This document shows, one piece after another, positions 27,925 through 36,750 of a stretch of DNA of 64,000 nt. Each line of letters starts with the position of its first letter. Position 1 is the first letter of the stretch. The notes beneath the pieces are model-generated. The model was not told the origin of the DNA, searched no databases, and saw only the letters and a list, made by a program, of their open reading frames with translations. The stretch comes from Bacillus sp. 491mf. GTDB lineage: Bacteria > Bacillota > Bacilli > Bacillales > Bacillaceae_G. The stretch is taken from NCBI RefSeq assembly GCF_900112415.1, contig NZ_FOLV01000001.1, forward strand, positions 62,001 to 126,000, in the 5' to 3' direction. Position numbers and translations under genes: made by a program.

Positions 27925-28428
27925 AGGAACCCAACCTTCAGTTGTTACAAAAATACGAATTGCGACAACTTGACGATCATTTTGAAGAGAAAAATAATGT
28001 CTCGTGTTTTCAGGAACCGAAATTAAATCTCCAGGTTCAAGTTCAACGTCGAAGAATGGACCATTTTTTCCTTGGATGGTAAAAATGCCATGCCCGCTGA
28101 CGATAAAGCGAACTTCATCATCAGTATGATGGTGTTCTTGTCTAAAGTTTACTAATAATTCTTCTAGATTAGGTGAGGCACTAGAAAGTGAAATAATATC
28201 GCTCGCTTGATAGCCGCGGCGCTTAGAAATATCCGTAACTTCTGGTGCAAACACTTCTAAAATTTCATTCTTATTTTCAACAGTTAATGCATAGTTTTCA
28301 TATAAATGACCAGGAAGTTTTGTAATATCCCATTTTTCATACAAAACACCTTCATTTTTTAAGAACTGCTGTACTTCTATTTCATTTTCAATACGTGTGT
28401 TAATTTCATGAATACGTATTTGCGCCAT
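27859..28428 (-). CDS. mtnD: Acireductone dioxygenase with repeat-derived C-terminus
   Basis: 189 residues from ATG 28428; AAAGGAGATGTTC lies upstream, and an ATG at 28437 is in frame. A cupin enzyme of methionine salvage that oxidises acireductone to the ketoacid KMTB plus formate. Metal ligands are in [11 protein letters not shown] and the His of RHYF. The body ends GWVPIY as in homologues; the last 19 residues ([19 protein letters not shown]) are encoded by repeat B2. The start overlaps mtnB by 23 bp. Confidence 0.95.
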   Translation of the reverse strand: MAQIRIHEINTRIENEIEVQQFLKNEGVLYEKWDITKLPGHLYENYALTVENKNEILEVFAPEVTDISKRRGYQASDIISLSSASPNLEELLVNFRQEHHHTDDEVRFIVSGHGIFTIQGKNGPFFDVELEPGDLISVPENTRHYFSLQNDRQVVAIRIFVTTEGWVPIYPALTDSKTPTSRLGEKQRR

Positions 28429-29044
28429 GTTGAACATCTCCTTTAATTGATAAAAGTTTAATATGGAACTGAAATAGAAATTCGTATGCTTCTAATCTTT
28501 TTTTTGTATCAAACCCATCTTTTCCCCATACGGTAATGCCGTGATTGCGAATTAAAACAGCACCTGCATCTTCATGAATATGCTTGCGGAATTCTTCACC
28601 TAAAGTTGGAATATGTGCATAATTTTCGATAATTGGAATTCGAATAGAGGCTCCTTCTTCCCAAATATTGAGCGCTTTAATAATTTCTTGATTACGGAGT
28701 ACAACTTCTTGATCGTATACGTTCGTAATGACATTATTATCAGTCGTATGAATGTGTAAGACACACGCAGCATTTGTAAGGTTATAAATGTAGGTGTGCA
28801 GCAGTGTTTCGGCAGAAGGGCGTAAATCAGTTTCTAAAACAGGCTTGCTGTTTTGATCAACTAACAAAAAGTCGTCCGGCGTTGTTTTTGTTTTATCTCT
28901 TCCGCTTGCTGTAACGAGAAAGGTAAGAGGATTATCACTCACTTTTATTGAAATATTACCGCTTGTTGCTGGGAACCAATTCCGATCAGTTAATTCTTTT
29001 TTTAGTTCACTCAGTTCTTGCCACTGACGAAAGAGCTGCCTCAC
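28406..29044 (-). CDS. mtnB: Methylthioribulose-1-phosphate dehydratase
   Basis: 212 residues. A zinc enzyme of the class II aldolase fold that dehydrates MTRu-1-P to the diketo form. Visible: [14 protein letters not shown] near residue 25, the metal-binding HIHTTDNNV (about 98-106) and [13 protein letters not shown]. It overlaps mtnX by 4 bp and mtnD by 23 bp, so the operon mtnW-X-B-D is fully overlapped. Controlled by the SAM riboswitch upstream of mtnW. Confidence 0.95.
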   Translation of the reverse strand: MRQLFRQWQELSELKKELTDRNWFPATSGNISIKVSDNPLTFLVTASGRDKTKTTPDDFLLVDQNSKPVLETDLRPSAETLLHTYIYNLTNAACVLHIHTTDNNVITNVYDQEVVLRNQEIIKALNIWEEGASIRIPIIENYAHIPTLGEEFRKHIHEDAGAVLIRNHGITVWGKDGFDTKKRLEAYEFLFQFHIKLLSIKGDVQHGANTYS

Positions 29045-29700
29045 TTTATCACTCCTAACAATTTTTCCACTTCGTTTTGTATATCATGAAATGTTTCAAA
29101 TGGTACATAAGGAATATGATGTTCTATACATTTAGTAATCAAAAAGTCACGAGCAAATACTTTGTCAGCAAGTTTTGCTGCTTGCAAATCTGTAATAGAA
29201 TCACCGATTACAATATTAAAACCGCTTTGTGAACTTAAATTGCGAATAAGCGTTGATTTACAGAGACCACATTTATTTTCACAATGCTCATCGCACGAAT
29301 GCGGCCAATTTACTTGAATTGTGTCGTTGGAAAAATCAGTTGTATTACAGTAAATTTGTTCAAAATCAACTAGTCCTTCGAGAAGAGGATAAACAAAAAA
29401 GTCCATTCCTCCTGATATGATATAAAGTGAGATATTATTTTGTCGTAAAAAATGTACAAATTCTGTAAAGCCAGTACGAATGACGGCGGTTTCTTTTATA
29501 TAGGCTGTAATTTTATTTTGTAAACTTGAAGGCAATAGAGAAAAAAGCATTCCTACGCCTTCTTGAATAGATAGCTCTTGTGATAAAATTTGCTGTTTAA
29601 TAGCTTCTGCCTCTGGTGGTGCAAATTTTTGTATAATGGCAACAATGTTATCATTATTTGTAATTGTGCCATCGAAGTCACAAAAAATTTGAATGCTCAT
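29041..29700 (-). CDS. mtnX: HK-MTPenyl-1-P phosphatase
   Basis: 219 residues, HAD superfamily: [14 protein letters not shown] (nucleophile DxD), [29 protein letters not shown] Cys-rich patch ([13 protein letters not shown], about residues 137-149) is characteristic of MtnX. It dephosphorylates the product of MtnW in methionine salvage. Overlaps both neighbours by 4 bp. Confidence 0.95.
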   Translation of the reverse strand: MSIQIFCDFDGTITNNDNIVAIIQKFAPPEAEAIKQQILSQELSIQEGVGMLFSLLPSSLQNKITAYIKETAVIRTGFTEFVHFLRQNNISLYIISGGMDFFVYPLLEGLVDFEQIYCNTTDFSNDTIQVNWPHSCDEHCENKCGLCKSTLIRNLSSQSGFNIVIGDSITDLQAAKLADKVFARDFLITKCIEHHIPYVPFETFHDIQNEVEKLLGVIK

Positions 29701-30941
29701 GCTTTCACCTCTTTAGTAGGATTGCCCCAGAGACGCAAAGCAGCTTGTAAATAAGAATCATCAACCTCATGAAGCGGCGTGTTGGTTAAAGCTGCATCGA
29801 TAGCAGCTCGAAATGCTTTTCCACCCCCCTGTGCACCGGATGGATGGCCGTGAATACCGCCGCCAGCATTAATGACACATTGCTCACCGAAGTCACGAAT
29901 CAGTAGTGGGACAAGTCCTGGATGAATACCAGCAGATGGAACCGGAAAGCTACGCTTAAATGGTTCATTTTCATCTGTAAGCGCTTTGGCTAAATGAAGT
30001 GCTTCTTCTTGTTGTAAAGCGACATTTCCATAAGGTGATGGAAATAGTGAGAAATCTGCACCAGCATAGCGAAGGAGCTTGCCGAGTAATAAAGAAGAAG
30101 ATACCCCATATAATTTAGATGTTATGTAAGTTCCACTTACTGCTGGATGTGCCATAATTGGGATAGAAATATTATTATCTTCCGCTAGGGCTTGCAACAC
30201 ATCAAGTCCATATGCGAATACGTTGAAAAGTAAAAGGTCAGCCCCGGCATCAACGGCTTGTTTTGCTTTTTCTTTTAAATCATAAGTCCGTCCTGAAAGA
30301 TTAACAGCATATAACATTTTATGACCGTATGTTTCATAAACAGATTGCAATACTTCTTTCCCAGCGTGAATGCGTTCTGATAACGGTGTTAACGGATTAT
30401 CAAATAAAATCTCATCATCTTTTACAATGTCAACGCCGCCGTTCGCTTGATCGCGGAGCTGTGTTTTTAAATAACCGATATTCCGGCCGATCATTCCTTT
30501 GAAAATACTCATGAGCAGGGGGCGATTGTGAACATTCAAATTGTTTCGTATTTTATCAATACCAAATTTAGGACCAGGGAAGCTCTTTTTAATCTCATCA
30601 GAAAATGTTAAATCAATTAATTTTATTTCTCCGTCCAAAGATAATTTTCCGAAAACAGTTGTAAAAATTGCTGGTAAGTCGGTTGTGAAGTTAGCGGATG
30701 GATAATGAATTTTAATAAATCCGCGTGTTACTTTTTTATTAAGGTATATGTTTGTATTTTCATCAGTTTCTAATTTTTCTACGCTAACGACTGAGCCTTT
30801 ATGTCGTCTTAATTGTTCTTGTAATAAGTGTGGTAAATGTGTCCACGAACCAACTGTTAAACCGAGAGCAATTTGCTCTGCTTTTTTGATTAAATTATGA
30901 GAATCATCGTGAATGAAGTAAGTTGCTGTTATTCCGCTCAT
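29697..30941 (-). CDS. mtnW: Diketo-methylthiopentyl-1-phosphate enolase (RuBisCO-like)
   Basis: 414 residues from ATG 30941, which has AGGAGG at the right distance; an ATG at 30947 is too close. RuBisCO-like protein: the metal/carbamate loop reads [15 protein letters not shown], with MAHPAVSGT and [16 protein letters not shown] (phosphate loop). It enolises the diketo intermediate. First gene of mtnW-X-B-D, behind a SAM-I riboswitch. Confidence 0.96.
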   Translation of the reverse strand: MSGITATYFIHDDSHNLIKKAEQIALGLTVGSWTHLPHLLQEQLRRHKGSVVSVEKLETDENTNIYLNKKVTRGFIKIHYPSANFTTDLPAIFTTVFGKLSLDGEIKLIDLTFSDEIKKSFPGPKFGIDKIRNNLNVHNRPLLMSIFKGMIGRNIGYLKTQLRDQANGGVDIVKDDEILFDNPLTPLSERIHAGKEVLQSVYETYGHKMLYAVNLSGRTYDLKEKAKQAVDAGADLLLFNVFAYGLDVLQALAEDNNISIPIMAHPAVSGTYITSKLYGVSSSLLLGKLLRYAGADFSLFPSPYGNVALQQEEALHLAKALTDENEPFKRSFPVPSAGIHPGLVPLLIRDFGEQCVINAGGGIHGHPSGAQGGGKAFRAAIDAALTNTPLHEVDDSYLQAALRLWGNPTKEVKA

Positions 30942-30962
30942 TTTCATAACCTCCTAGTTGAA

Positions 30963-31112
30963 TAAAAAAACCTCTCAGCTAAGGAGAGGTTTTTTACAAC
31001 CAGCTCCTTATCTGTCAGCATAACGCTGCGAGAATTAGCACCGTGCCTACATAAAGTAGATCGGTTGCCGGGTTTCATCGGGCTCGTCCCTCCACCAGCT
31101 CTTGATAAGAAG
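30963..31112 (-). promoter_or_regulatory. SAM-I riboswitch (S-box) of mtnWXBD
   Basis: On the minus strand: CTTATCAAGAGCTGGTGGAG (P1/P2), then GAGCCCGATGAAACCCGGCA, CGGTGCTAATTC and GACAGATAAGGAG closing P1, followed by a terminator (CCTCTCCTTAGCTGAGAGG, then TTTTTTT) at 30965-30996. High SAM favours the terminator. Confidence 0.97.
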
Positions 31113-31162
31113 TATTTGGAAATGTTTAAAATTTTTGATAACTGAATTTTGACAGAGAATTT

Positions 31163-32353
31163 TTACGTTGTCAATTGTTTTTTGAAAATTTTTAATTTAG
31201 CGATTCTATGAATTGCTTCTTGAAGGCGTTCCTCTGAATGTAATAAACCGACGCGAATATAACCTTCCCCGTGTTTGCCGAAGCCGATGCCTGGAGCGAC
31301 AGCAACGTGCGCTTGTTTTAATAGTACATCAGCAAATTCCTCTGACGTATACCCATTTGGAACAGGGAGCCAGGCAAAGAAAGAACCTTTTGGTGAAGTG
31401 ACATTCCAGCCGATAGAACGACAAGCAGTAATGAAAGCATTTCTTCGAGATTCATAGCGTTCTACGAGTTCATCGACACAAGTTTGCGGGCTTAATAATG
31501 CTTCGCGAGCAGCTTCTTGTACAGCACCAAAAATACTAACATACATATGATCTTGTAATAAGTTAATCGTTTCAATAACACTTTCATTTCCGGCGGCAAA
31601 TGCAATGCGCCAACCTGCCATATTATACGTTTTGGACAACGTATATATTTCAATGCCAACATTTTTTGCTCCATCAGTTTGTAAGAAACTAGTTGGTTTT
31701 TTAGCGTCAAAACCAATCGCTCCATACGCAAAATCATGACAGACTAAAATGTCATGTTTATTTGCAAACGATACAGTATCCTCAAAGAACTTTGGTGTTG
31801 CAACAGCTCCGGTTGGATTGTTCGGATAGTTTAAAAACATTAATTTTGCCTTTTCAACCGCTTGTGCATCAATCTTTGTGTAATCAGGTAAAAATTGATT
31901 TTCTGATAATAGTGGCATTGTAGCAATCTTTGTTTTTGCTAAGGCTATCCCTGATAAATAATCTGGATAACCTGGATCAGGAACGAGGATTGTATCACCT
32001 GGATTCGTAAAACAAAGTGGTAACTCAACTAAGCCAGCTTTTCCACCAAATAGAATAGCTACTTCTGTTTTGGGATTTAATTGTACACCGTACTCACGCT
32101 CATAAAAGGTAGCGACAGCCTCTTTTAAACTATCATGTCCTCGAAATGGCGGGTATTTATGATGAATAGGGTGCTTTGCTGCATGTTGTAATGCTATTAC
32201 GATGTGATCTGGTGTTGGTTGATCAGGATTTCCTTGTCCTAAGTTAATAACATCATGACCAGCTTGCATTACTCCATTTACTTTGGCGACAAGGGAGGCA
32301 AAAAATTGTGTTGGTAATGATGTTAATATCTCGGAAGGTTGAAAATGTTTCAT
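31163..32353 (-). CDS. mtnE: KMTB aminotransferase (methionine salvage)
   Basis: 396 residues from ATG 32353 (AAAGAGGTGG upstream; the GTG at 32362 lies within that RBS). Class I PLP aminotransferase: INLGQGNPDQPTPDHI, LNYPNNPTG, CHDFAYGAIGFD and the PLP Lys in LSKTYNMAGWRIAF. It transaminates KMTB to methionine, the last salvage step (B. subtilis YkrV). It lies upstream of the S-box operon and points the same way; the S-box lies 50 bp past its stop. It starts divergently from mtnU. Confidence 0.9.
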   Translation of the reverse strand: MKHFQPSEILTSLPTQFFASLVAKVNGVMQAGHDVINLGQGNPDQPTPDHIVIALQHAAKHPIHHKYPPFRGHDSLKEAVATFYEREYGVQLNPKTEVAILFGGKAGLVELPLCFTNPGDTILVPDPGYPDYLSGIALAKTKIATMPLLSENQFLPDYTKIDAQAVEKAKLMFLNYPNNPTGAVATPKFFEDTVSFANKHDILVCHDFAYGAIGFDAKKPTSFLQTDGAKNVGIEIYTLSKTYNMAGWRIAFAAGNESVIETINLLQDHMYVSIFGAVQEAAREALLSPQTCVDELVERYESRRNAFITACRSIGWNVTSPKGSFFAWLPVPNGYTSEEFADVLLKQAHVAVAPGIGFGKHGEGYIRVGLLHSEERLQEAIHRIAKLKIFKKQLTT

Positions 32354-32456
32354 ACTTTCCACCTCTTTTGAAAGTTGTTACAATTATAGTGACAAATGAT
32401 ATAGTCTTTCCAACTTTTTGTAAAGAAAAAAATAAAAAGGAAGAAGGAAGAGAGTA

Positions 32457-33248
32457 ATGAAAATTGCTTGTGTACAAATGAATATCACTTTTGGCGATGT
32501 TGAAAAAAATATAGAACATGCTGAAAAAAAAATAAGCGAAGCGATAAAGGAAAATCCAGATGTTATTGTATTACCAGAGTTATGGACAACAGGTTATGAT
32601 TTAGAGCGCCTTCCTGAAATTGCGGATTTAGATGGGAATTATACGAAATGTTTATTATCAAAGTGGAGTAAGCAAAACGACGTAAATATTGTCGGTGGTT
32701 CAATCGCTAAACAAACGGAGAATGGTGTTACAAATACGATGTATGTTAGTGATCGAAATGGAAACATTGTAGCTGAATATAGTAAAGTGCATTTGTTTCA
32801 ACTGATGGATGAGCATAAATACTTAATTGCTGGAAATGAAACGGGGCATTTTCTACTGGAGGATATACCATGCGCAGGAACAATTTGCTATGATATTCGT
32901 TTTCCAGAATGGATGCGCGTTCATACCGCGCACGGGGCAACTGTATTATTTGTTGTAGCAGAGTGGCCGCTTGTTCGTTTAGCACATTGGCGGTTATTGC
33001 TTCAGGCAAGAGCGATTGAAAATCAATGTTTTGTTGTGGCATGCAATCGTGCTGGGAGTGACCCTAATAATGTATTTGCAGGACATTCTCTTATTATTGA
33101 TCCTTGGGGAGAAATTGTTACTGAAGCTGATGAAACAGAAACAATTTTGTTTGCAACATTAGATACAAACAAAATCTCAGAAGTGCGAAAGGGGATTCCT
33201 GTTTTTTTTGATCGACGTCCAGAATTGTACGCGCAAAAAAAAAGTTGA
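32457..33248 (+). CDS. mtnU: Carbon-nitrogen hydrolase MtnU
   Basis: 263 residues. Nitrilase-superfamily triad: Glu in VLPELWTTGYD, Lys in EYSKVHLFQ, Cys in AGTICYDIRFPEWMR. In Bacillus it neighbours mtnE; it probably acts as omega-amidase on the 2-oxo acid amide formed by glutamine-dependent transamination (family inference). RBS GGAAGAGAG. Divergent from mtnE, with about 100 bp shared promoter region. Confidence 0.9.
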   Translation: MKIACVQMNITFGDVEKNIEHAEKKISEAIKENPDVIVLPELWTTGYDLERLPEIADLDGNYTKCLLSKWSKQNDVNIVGGSIAKQTENGVTNTMYVSDRNGNIVAEYSKVHLFQLMDEHKYLIAGNETGHFLLEDIPCAGTICYDIRFPEWMRVHTAHGATVLFVVAEWPLVRLAHWRLLLQARAIENQCFVVACNRAGSDPNNVFAGHSLIIDPWGEIVTEADETETILFATLDTNKISEVRKGIPVFFDRRPELYAQKKS

Positions 33249-33309
33249 CAAGCCAATTTTATTCTTGATATAGTCAGAACTGAAAATGGAAAATTCGGAC
33301 AACTATATA

Positions 33310-33505
33310 CTCTTATCAAGAGCAGGTGGAGGGATTTGGCCCGATGAAACCCAGCAACCGACCGTAATACCATTGTGAAATGGGGCGCATAATTGGCGCC
33401 TAGTAAGGAACGGTGCTAATTCCAACAGAAAGAGAGACTTTCTGATAGATAAGAGGGGAGAAGTGAATCTTCAAACCTCTTTCGTTGTAGAAAGGGGTTT
33501 TCTTA
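33310..33505 (+). promoter_or_regulatory. SAM-I riboswitch without a salvage gene downstream
   Basis: CTTATCAAGAGCAGGTGGAG, GGCCCGATGAAACCCAGCAACC, GGTGCTAATTCC and GATAGATAAGAGGGGAG give a full S-box, followed by an anti-terminator/terminator (AAACCTCTTTC...GAAAGGGGTTTTCTT, 33472-33505). In B. subtilis the equivalent element precedes mtnK-mtnA. Here only a broken mtnK-like start and a YvrJ-like peptide follow. Confidence 0.95.
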
Positions 33506-33541
33506 TGATGAAAAGCCCTAATATATTAGGGGGGAAACAAA

Positions 33542-33586
33542 GTGGGATACAAGTAGTTAACAGAAAAAACAGCTGAAATGATTTAG
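33542..33586 (+). pseudogene. mtnK: Remnant of the 5' end of mtnK (methylthioribose kinase)
   Basis: Preceded by AGGGGGG. GTG then reads MGYK-stop-LTEKTAEMI-stop. As I recall MtnK of the B. cereus group begins about MGYYALTETTAIQYA; M, G, Y, L, T, E, T and A fall in register. Only about 15 codons remain, with two stops; no other kinase or mtnA sequence follows. The match is short but its place, straight after an S-box and RBS, supports it. Confidence 0.65.
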
Positions 33587-33650
33587 TTTGTTTTTAGTTA
33601 CCACTTTTTTGTCTCTTCACTTATTTATAATAAGAAGGGAGGAGACAACG

Positions 33651-33812
33651 ATGGAGGAATGGATATCAGTTATTGGCAATGTCGGCTTTCCGATTGTTGT
33701 TACACTATACTTACTTCATAGAATTGAAAGTAAGTTAGATAGCGTTATTGTTGCGATTGAGAAGTTACCAAAGCAAATGCAAGGATATGAATCTCCAAAG
33801 GAAAATATGTAA
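33651..33812 (+). CDS. YvrJ-like small membrane peptide
   Basis: 53 residues from ATG 33651, preceded by GGGAGGAG. An N-terminal hydrophobic helix (ISVIGNVGFPIVVTLYLLHRI) is followed by a polar helix (ESKLDSVIVAIEKL) and a short tail. This is the YvrJ-family pattern: small phage- or holin-like membrane proteins of unknown role. Downstream of the orphan S-box, so it may now be under SAM control if the region is one transcript. A strong terminator follows. Confidence 0.8.
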   Translation: MEEWISVIGNVGFPIVVTLYLLHRIESKLDSVIVAIEKLPKQMQGYESPKENM

Positions 33813-33814
33813 CG

Positions 33815-33852
33815 GAAACGGATTGTGCGGAAGAGGCACAATCCGTTTTTGG
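33815..33852 (+). terminator. Terminator after the YvrJ-like gene
   Basis: AAACGGATTGTG pairs with CACAATCCGTTTTT. Confidence 0.9.
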
Positions 33853-33884
33853 GTTGGTGAATATATCCAAATTTAAAGAACAAC

Positions 33885-34034
33885 ATAAAAACCTCTTTCT
33901 TTTTGGGGAGGACAAGAGCATCTGGCCGTGTGTAGAAGCGGTCAGGGCCTATTTTTGCCACATGTGAGATTTCAAACAAAGGGAGGAAGCGAATACAGGT
34001 ACATATTTTGGTCTGCATAGCGGCGACTTATATA
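33885..34034 (+). repeat. Repeat family A, copy 4 (full length, about 150 bp)
   Basis: Reference copy: ATAAAAACCTCTTTC, GGGGAGGACAAGAGCATCTGG, TAGAAGCGGTCAGGGCC, GCCACATGTGAG, then TTTGGTCTGCATAGCGGCGA and CTTATAT. The GACCGCTTCTA/TAGAAGCGGTC blocks recur in the same order in all longer copies. No ORF. Confidence 0.85.
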
Positions 34035-34083
34035 TCGGAAAATTAAAGTTGATTTATAGAGAAAGAAAATAGTTTGTTGAATT

Positions 34084-34860
34084 TTACTGCGCTGTATAAC
34101 CACCATCAATGACAACAGCTTGTCCTGTAATTCCTTTTGCTTTTTCGCTTGCCAAAAATAAGGCGTAGTTTGAAATTTCTTCTGTATGTAATAATCGTTG
34201 TTGTGGTACAAGTGGGTAAATGACTTCTTCTAGTACATGTTCAAGCGGTACGTTTCTTGTTGTAGCTAAATCTTGAAGTTGATTACGAACAAGCGGGGTA
34301 TCAACATAGCCTGGACAAAGTGCATTTACGGTAATACCGTACTCAGCGCCCTCTAATGCAGCGACTTTTGTAAGCCCAATTACTCCATGCTTGGCGCTAT
34401 TATATGCAGATTTGCCTGCAAAGCCAACGAGACCATTAATAGAAGCAATGTTCATGATGCGACCGTATCGTTGTTTTTTCATAATAGGAAATGTATGTTT
34501 TATTGCAATAAACGGTGCAATTTGCATGATTTTAATCAACATTTCAAACTTTTCGGTTGGGAAATCTTCAATTGGAGAAACGTATTGCATACCTGCATTA
34601 TTAACTAATACATCAAGTGAACCAAATCGTGTAACAGTTTCAGCGATAGCTCGTTCAATCTCACGTTCTACTGTTACATCACATTGCATTCCAAATACTT
34701 TATATCCTTCGTTTTGTAATTGTTGCACTGCCTCTTGTACTCGGTTCTCTAACCGATCCGTAATCATTACAGTTGCACCTTCTTTCGCAAAGGCTTTTCC
34801 TATTTCATATCCAATTCCGCTTGCTGCACCTGTTAAAAATACAACGCGATTTTTAAACAT
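34084..34860 (-). CDS. bdhA: 3-hydroxybutyrate dehydrogenase (SDR family)
   Basis: 258 residues. Short-chain dehydrogenase: TGAASGIGYEIGKAFA (NAD site), NNAGMQYVSPIEDFP, catalytic Ser in IASINGLVG and YNSAKHG (Tyr-Lys). The overall sequence and QLQ...VYPLVPQ segment fit D-3-hydroxybutyrate dehydrogenase, which interconverts 3-hydroxybutyrate and acetoacetate, relevant to PHB use. RBS AGGAGATGG. Single gene. The gap 34861-35258 holds repeat A5 and nothing else clear. Confidence 0.9.
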   Translation of the reverse strand: MFKNRVVFLTGAASGIGYEIGKAFAKEGATVMITDRLENRVQEAVQQLQNEGYKVFGMQCDVTVEREIERAIAETVTRFGSLDVLVNNAGMQYVSPIEDFPTEKFEMLIKIMQIAPFIAIKHTFPIMKKQRYGRIMNIASINGLVGFAGKSAYNSAKHGVIGLTKVAALEGAEYGITVNALCPGYVDTPLVRNQLQDLATTRNVPLEHVLEEVIYPLVPQQRLLHTEEISNYALFLASEKAKGITGQAVVIDGGYTAQ

Positions 34861-35070
34861 GTTTTATTCCATCTCCTCTATGAATATAGTTAGCTCTATT
34901 GCTCTATTTATAGAAGCGAAGTAGGAAATCCTGCAAGTTTCTAGAGAAGGGGGAAAAGTTTTTAGTTAATACGAAGGTGTATTTATTAACAAAAGGAATA
35001 AAAGAAGTTATAAAACCTTTTAGAGTAGAAGAAAGAAATGATTTATATAAATTCATGGTGATTTTTCAAC

Positions 35071-35219
35071 ATATAAGTCGCTGCTTTGCAGAATACAACA
35101 TGGCCGCTACTTGTTTTCTTGTTTTGTTTTCATCCTTGCATGTGGTAGGAAAAGGCCCTGACCGTTTCTATGCGTGGCCAGATGCTCTCGTCCTTCTAAA
35201 AAGAAAAGAGTTTTTATAT
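35071..35219 (-). repeat. Repeat family A, copy 5
   Basis: ATATAAGTCGCTG, GCATGTGGTAGG, GGCCCTGACCG, TTCTATGCGTGGCC and GATGCTCTCGTCC match copy 4 in reverse. A short plus-strand ORF across it is not a gene. Confidence 0.85.
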
Positions 35220-35258
35220 CGGCTCTTTGACTTGTATATATAGAAGTAATTATAATAG

Positions 35259-35876
35259 TTACTCTTTTTCTATACGCAATAAAGGACTTTGTAAAGATAA
35301 TTCTCTTTGTGTATTCGTTAATAAGGAATCTATTTTTGATTTATGAGGGGGAGGAATGATGTAATGCATAAGGTTTGTAGGAGAAGGATGGTGCTCGGAA
35401 CCATTTGGACACTCGGGATCTGCAATTGTAAGCTTGTCCTGTACACGTCGCGTGAATAAAATGTGGCCAAGTTCGTGTGCAAGTGTGTACATGTTCTGCG
35501 AAGCTGATGCGGCATTTGTTAATACAATATAACCTTTAATTTGTGTGTGAACGGCTAAAGAATAGGCGCAAGCGATAATGGAGTTTTCTTGAAAATAATT
35601 ACTGCCGATATAACAAATATAAATATCACATTGCGGTGCATGATCCCTGCATTCAGCAAATAAAGAAGTCAACTTCGGTTGTGATTTTAACGAAGATACG
35701 TAACTAATTTCACCATCATAAAAACGATATGGCTCATCTAGTACATTGACATTCTCAATTTTAAATAGGATAGGATGCCAAATATATTCAGCAATTGCAA
35801 TGTCTTTAGCAATACGTTCATCATCAATATGAGATCCGGGAGTAATGCAAATACATATGTTAACGTAAGGACACAT
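35259..35876 (-). CDS. Zinc-metalloprotease-like protein (HExxH), unknown family
   Basis: 205 residues from ATG 35876, with GAGGTG 6 bp upstream. The active-site motif is LAHELGHILFTRR (about residues 136-148), and a further HH/H set follows (SEHHPSPTNLMH), giving the HExxH...H layout of metzincin-like enzymes with a Met downstream. The N-terminus MCPYVNICICITPGS looks neither like a signal peptide nor a membrane helix. It contains five Cys in the first 115 residues. Likely a cytosolic or mother-cell protein. It is the third gene of a three-gene minus-strand cluster with two Asn-rich small proteins. Confidence 0.75.
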   Translation of the reverse strand: MCPYVNICICITPGSHIDDERIAKDIAIAEYIWHPILFKIENVNVLDEPYRFYDGEISYVSSLKSQPKLTSLFAECRDHAPQCDIYICYIGSNYFQENSIIACAYSLAVHTQIKGYIVLTNAASASQNMYTLAHELGHILFTRRVQDKLTIADPECPNGSEHHPSPTNLMHYIIPPPHKSKIDSLLTNTQRELSLQSPLLRIEKE

Positions 35877-35930
35877 AGGAAACACCTCAAATATAATGAA
35901 CTTTTTTATCTGGATAAAGAGGAAATGTAC

Positions 35931-36224
35931 TTAACGATTGAAAAAAGGGGGGATATATGTTTTTAATGTATTTAAATTGTTTTTTTGTCGAACAAAGTAA
36001 GGAGAACATTCTTTATTTGATAAGAACTGCGGAAGTATATGATCCTCTTTATTTAATAAGCTATTAAAATTTGTTATCATATGTGTGAACTGTTCATCAG
36101 TAATCATACCGCTCGTATGCCAATAACACATCATTGCACAAGCAATGGAACTTGTATCGACGGTGACGTTCACATTAACATTAGAATTTCCGCTATTTGA
36201 AATATTAGAGCTATTTCGCCGCAT
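35931..36224 (-). CDS. Small Asn/Ser-rich protein, paralogue of the next gene
   Basis: 97 residues from ATG 36224, AGGAGG 7 bp upstream. The N-terminus has the repeated pattern NISNSGNSNVNVNVTVD, which is shared with the neighbouring gene (ISDSGNSHVNLNVDSD). The middle (SIACAMMCYWHTSGMITDEQ) has two Cys; the rest is polar and ends IPPFFNR. No signal peptide or known domain. Its short gap to the metalloprotease-like gene (54 bp) suggests a common transcript. Confidence 0.65.
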   Translation of the reverse strand: MRRNSSNISNSGNSNVNVNVTVDTSSIACAMMCYWHTSGMITDEQFTHMITNFNSLLNKEDHILPQFLSNKECSPYFVRQKNNLNTLKTYIPPFFNR

Positions 36225-36243
36225 GGTCAATCCTCCTTACAAA

Positions 36244-36270
36244 AATAGGCTACTTTTAGTAGCCTATTCA
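36244..36270 (-). terminator. Hairpin between the two Asn-rich genes
   Basis: AATAGGCTAC and GTAGCCTATT pair around TTTTA; on the minus strand it is followed by TTTTTGTAAG, so it may be a partial terminator. Confidence 0.6.
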
Positions 36271-36650
36271 TCTAAATTGTTTTTGTTTTGGCTTTGGTTA
36301 CTCTGCTGGGGTTGGGTAGCATTATTTAATGCATTTGTTAAGAATGGAAGCAGGGCTGCTAATAGTTGGTTTGTAACATCTGTGTTCGATTGCCCTTGTG
36401 TAGGCCTCTGTGTCTGAGTCTGTTCTTGTTCTACATCATTAGACTGACTATTAGAAGAAGCTGTTTCAGAATCTATATCAGAGTCTACGTTTAAATTTAC
36501 GTGAGAATTTCCACTATCTGAAATTTGAGCAACGTTGTGATTGTGTGTATGTTCTTTTGGTATTGGGTCTTGGGAATCGGGCTGTTTATAATTATTATTA
36601 TTATCATTACATTGGAGTTTCTTTCGGCTGCAACCGTGAAAATAATACAA
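36264..36650 (-). CDS. Low-complexity Asn/Gln/Ser-rich protein
   Basis: 128 residues from TTG 36650 (AAAGGAGAGG upstream). The start MYYFHGCSRKKLQC has two Cys, then an Asn run, then ISDSGNSHVNLNVDSDIDSE, shared with the paralogue, then a Gln/Thr/Asn-rich region and a hydrophobic helix TNQLLAALLPFLTNAL near the C-terminus. The composition suggests a spore surface or structural protein, but this is a guess. A hairpin (AGGCTACTTTTAGTAGCCT, 36247-36265) lies right after the stop. Confidence 0.6.
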   Translation of the reverse strand: MYYFHGCSRKKLQCNDNNNNYKQPDSQDPIPKEHTHNHNVAQISDSGNSHVNLNVDSDIDSETASSNSQSNDVEQEQTQTQRPTQGQSNTDVTNQLLAALLPFLTNALNNATQPQQSNQSQNKNNLDE

Positions 36651-36750
36651 GAGAATCCTCTCCTTTAATAGCTACATAAAATGTCTATAGGATACTTTAT
36701 GTAAAAAGAGAAAAAGTGTATGGACAAATGAACTATCATTTTGTGTTGTT

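Noticed and set aside
33588-33650. Extended start of the YvrJ-like protein
   Set aside because: GGGAGGAG is placed for ATG 33651; the upstream codons run through leader sequence.
34977-35243. 88-codon plus-strand ORF
   Set aside because: It crosses repeat A5; similar partial frames appear in other copies by chance and there is no RBS.
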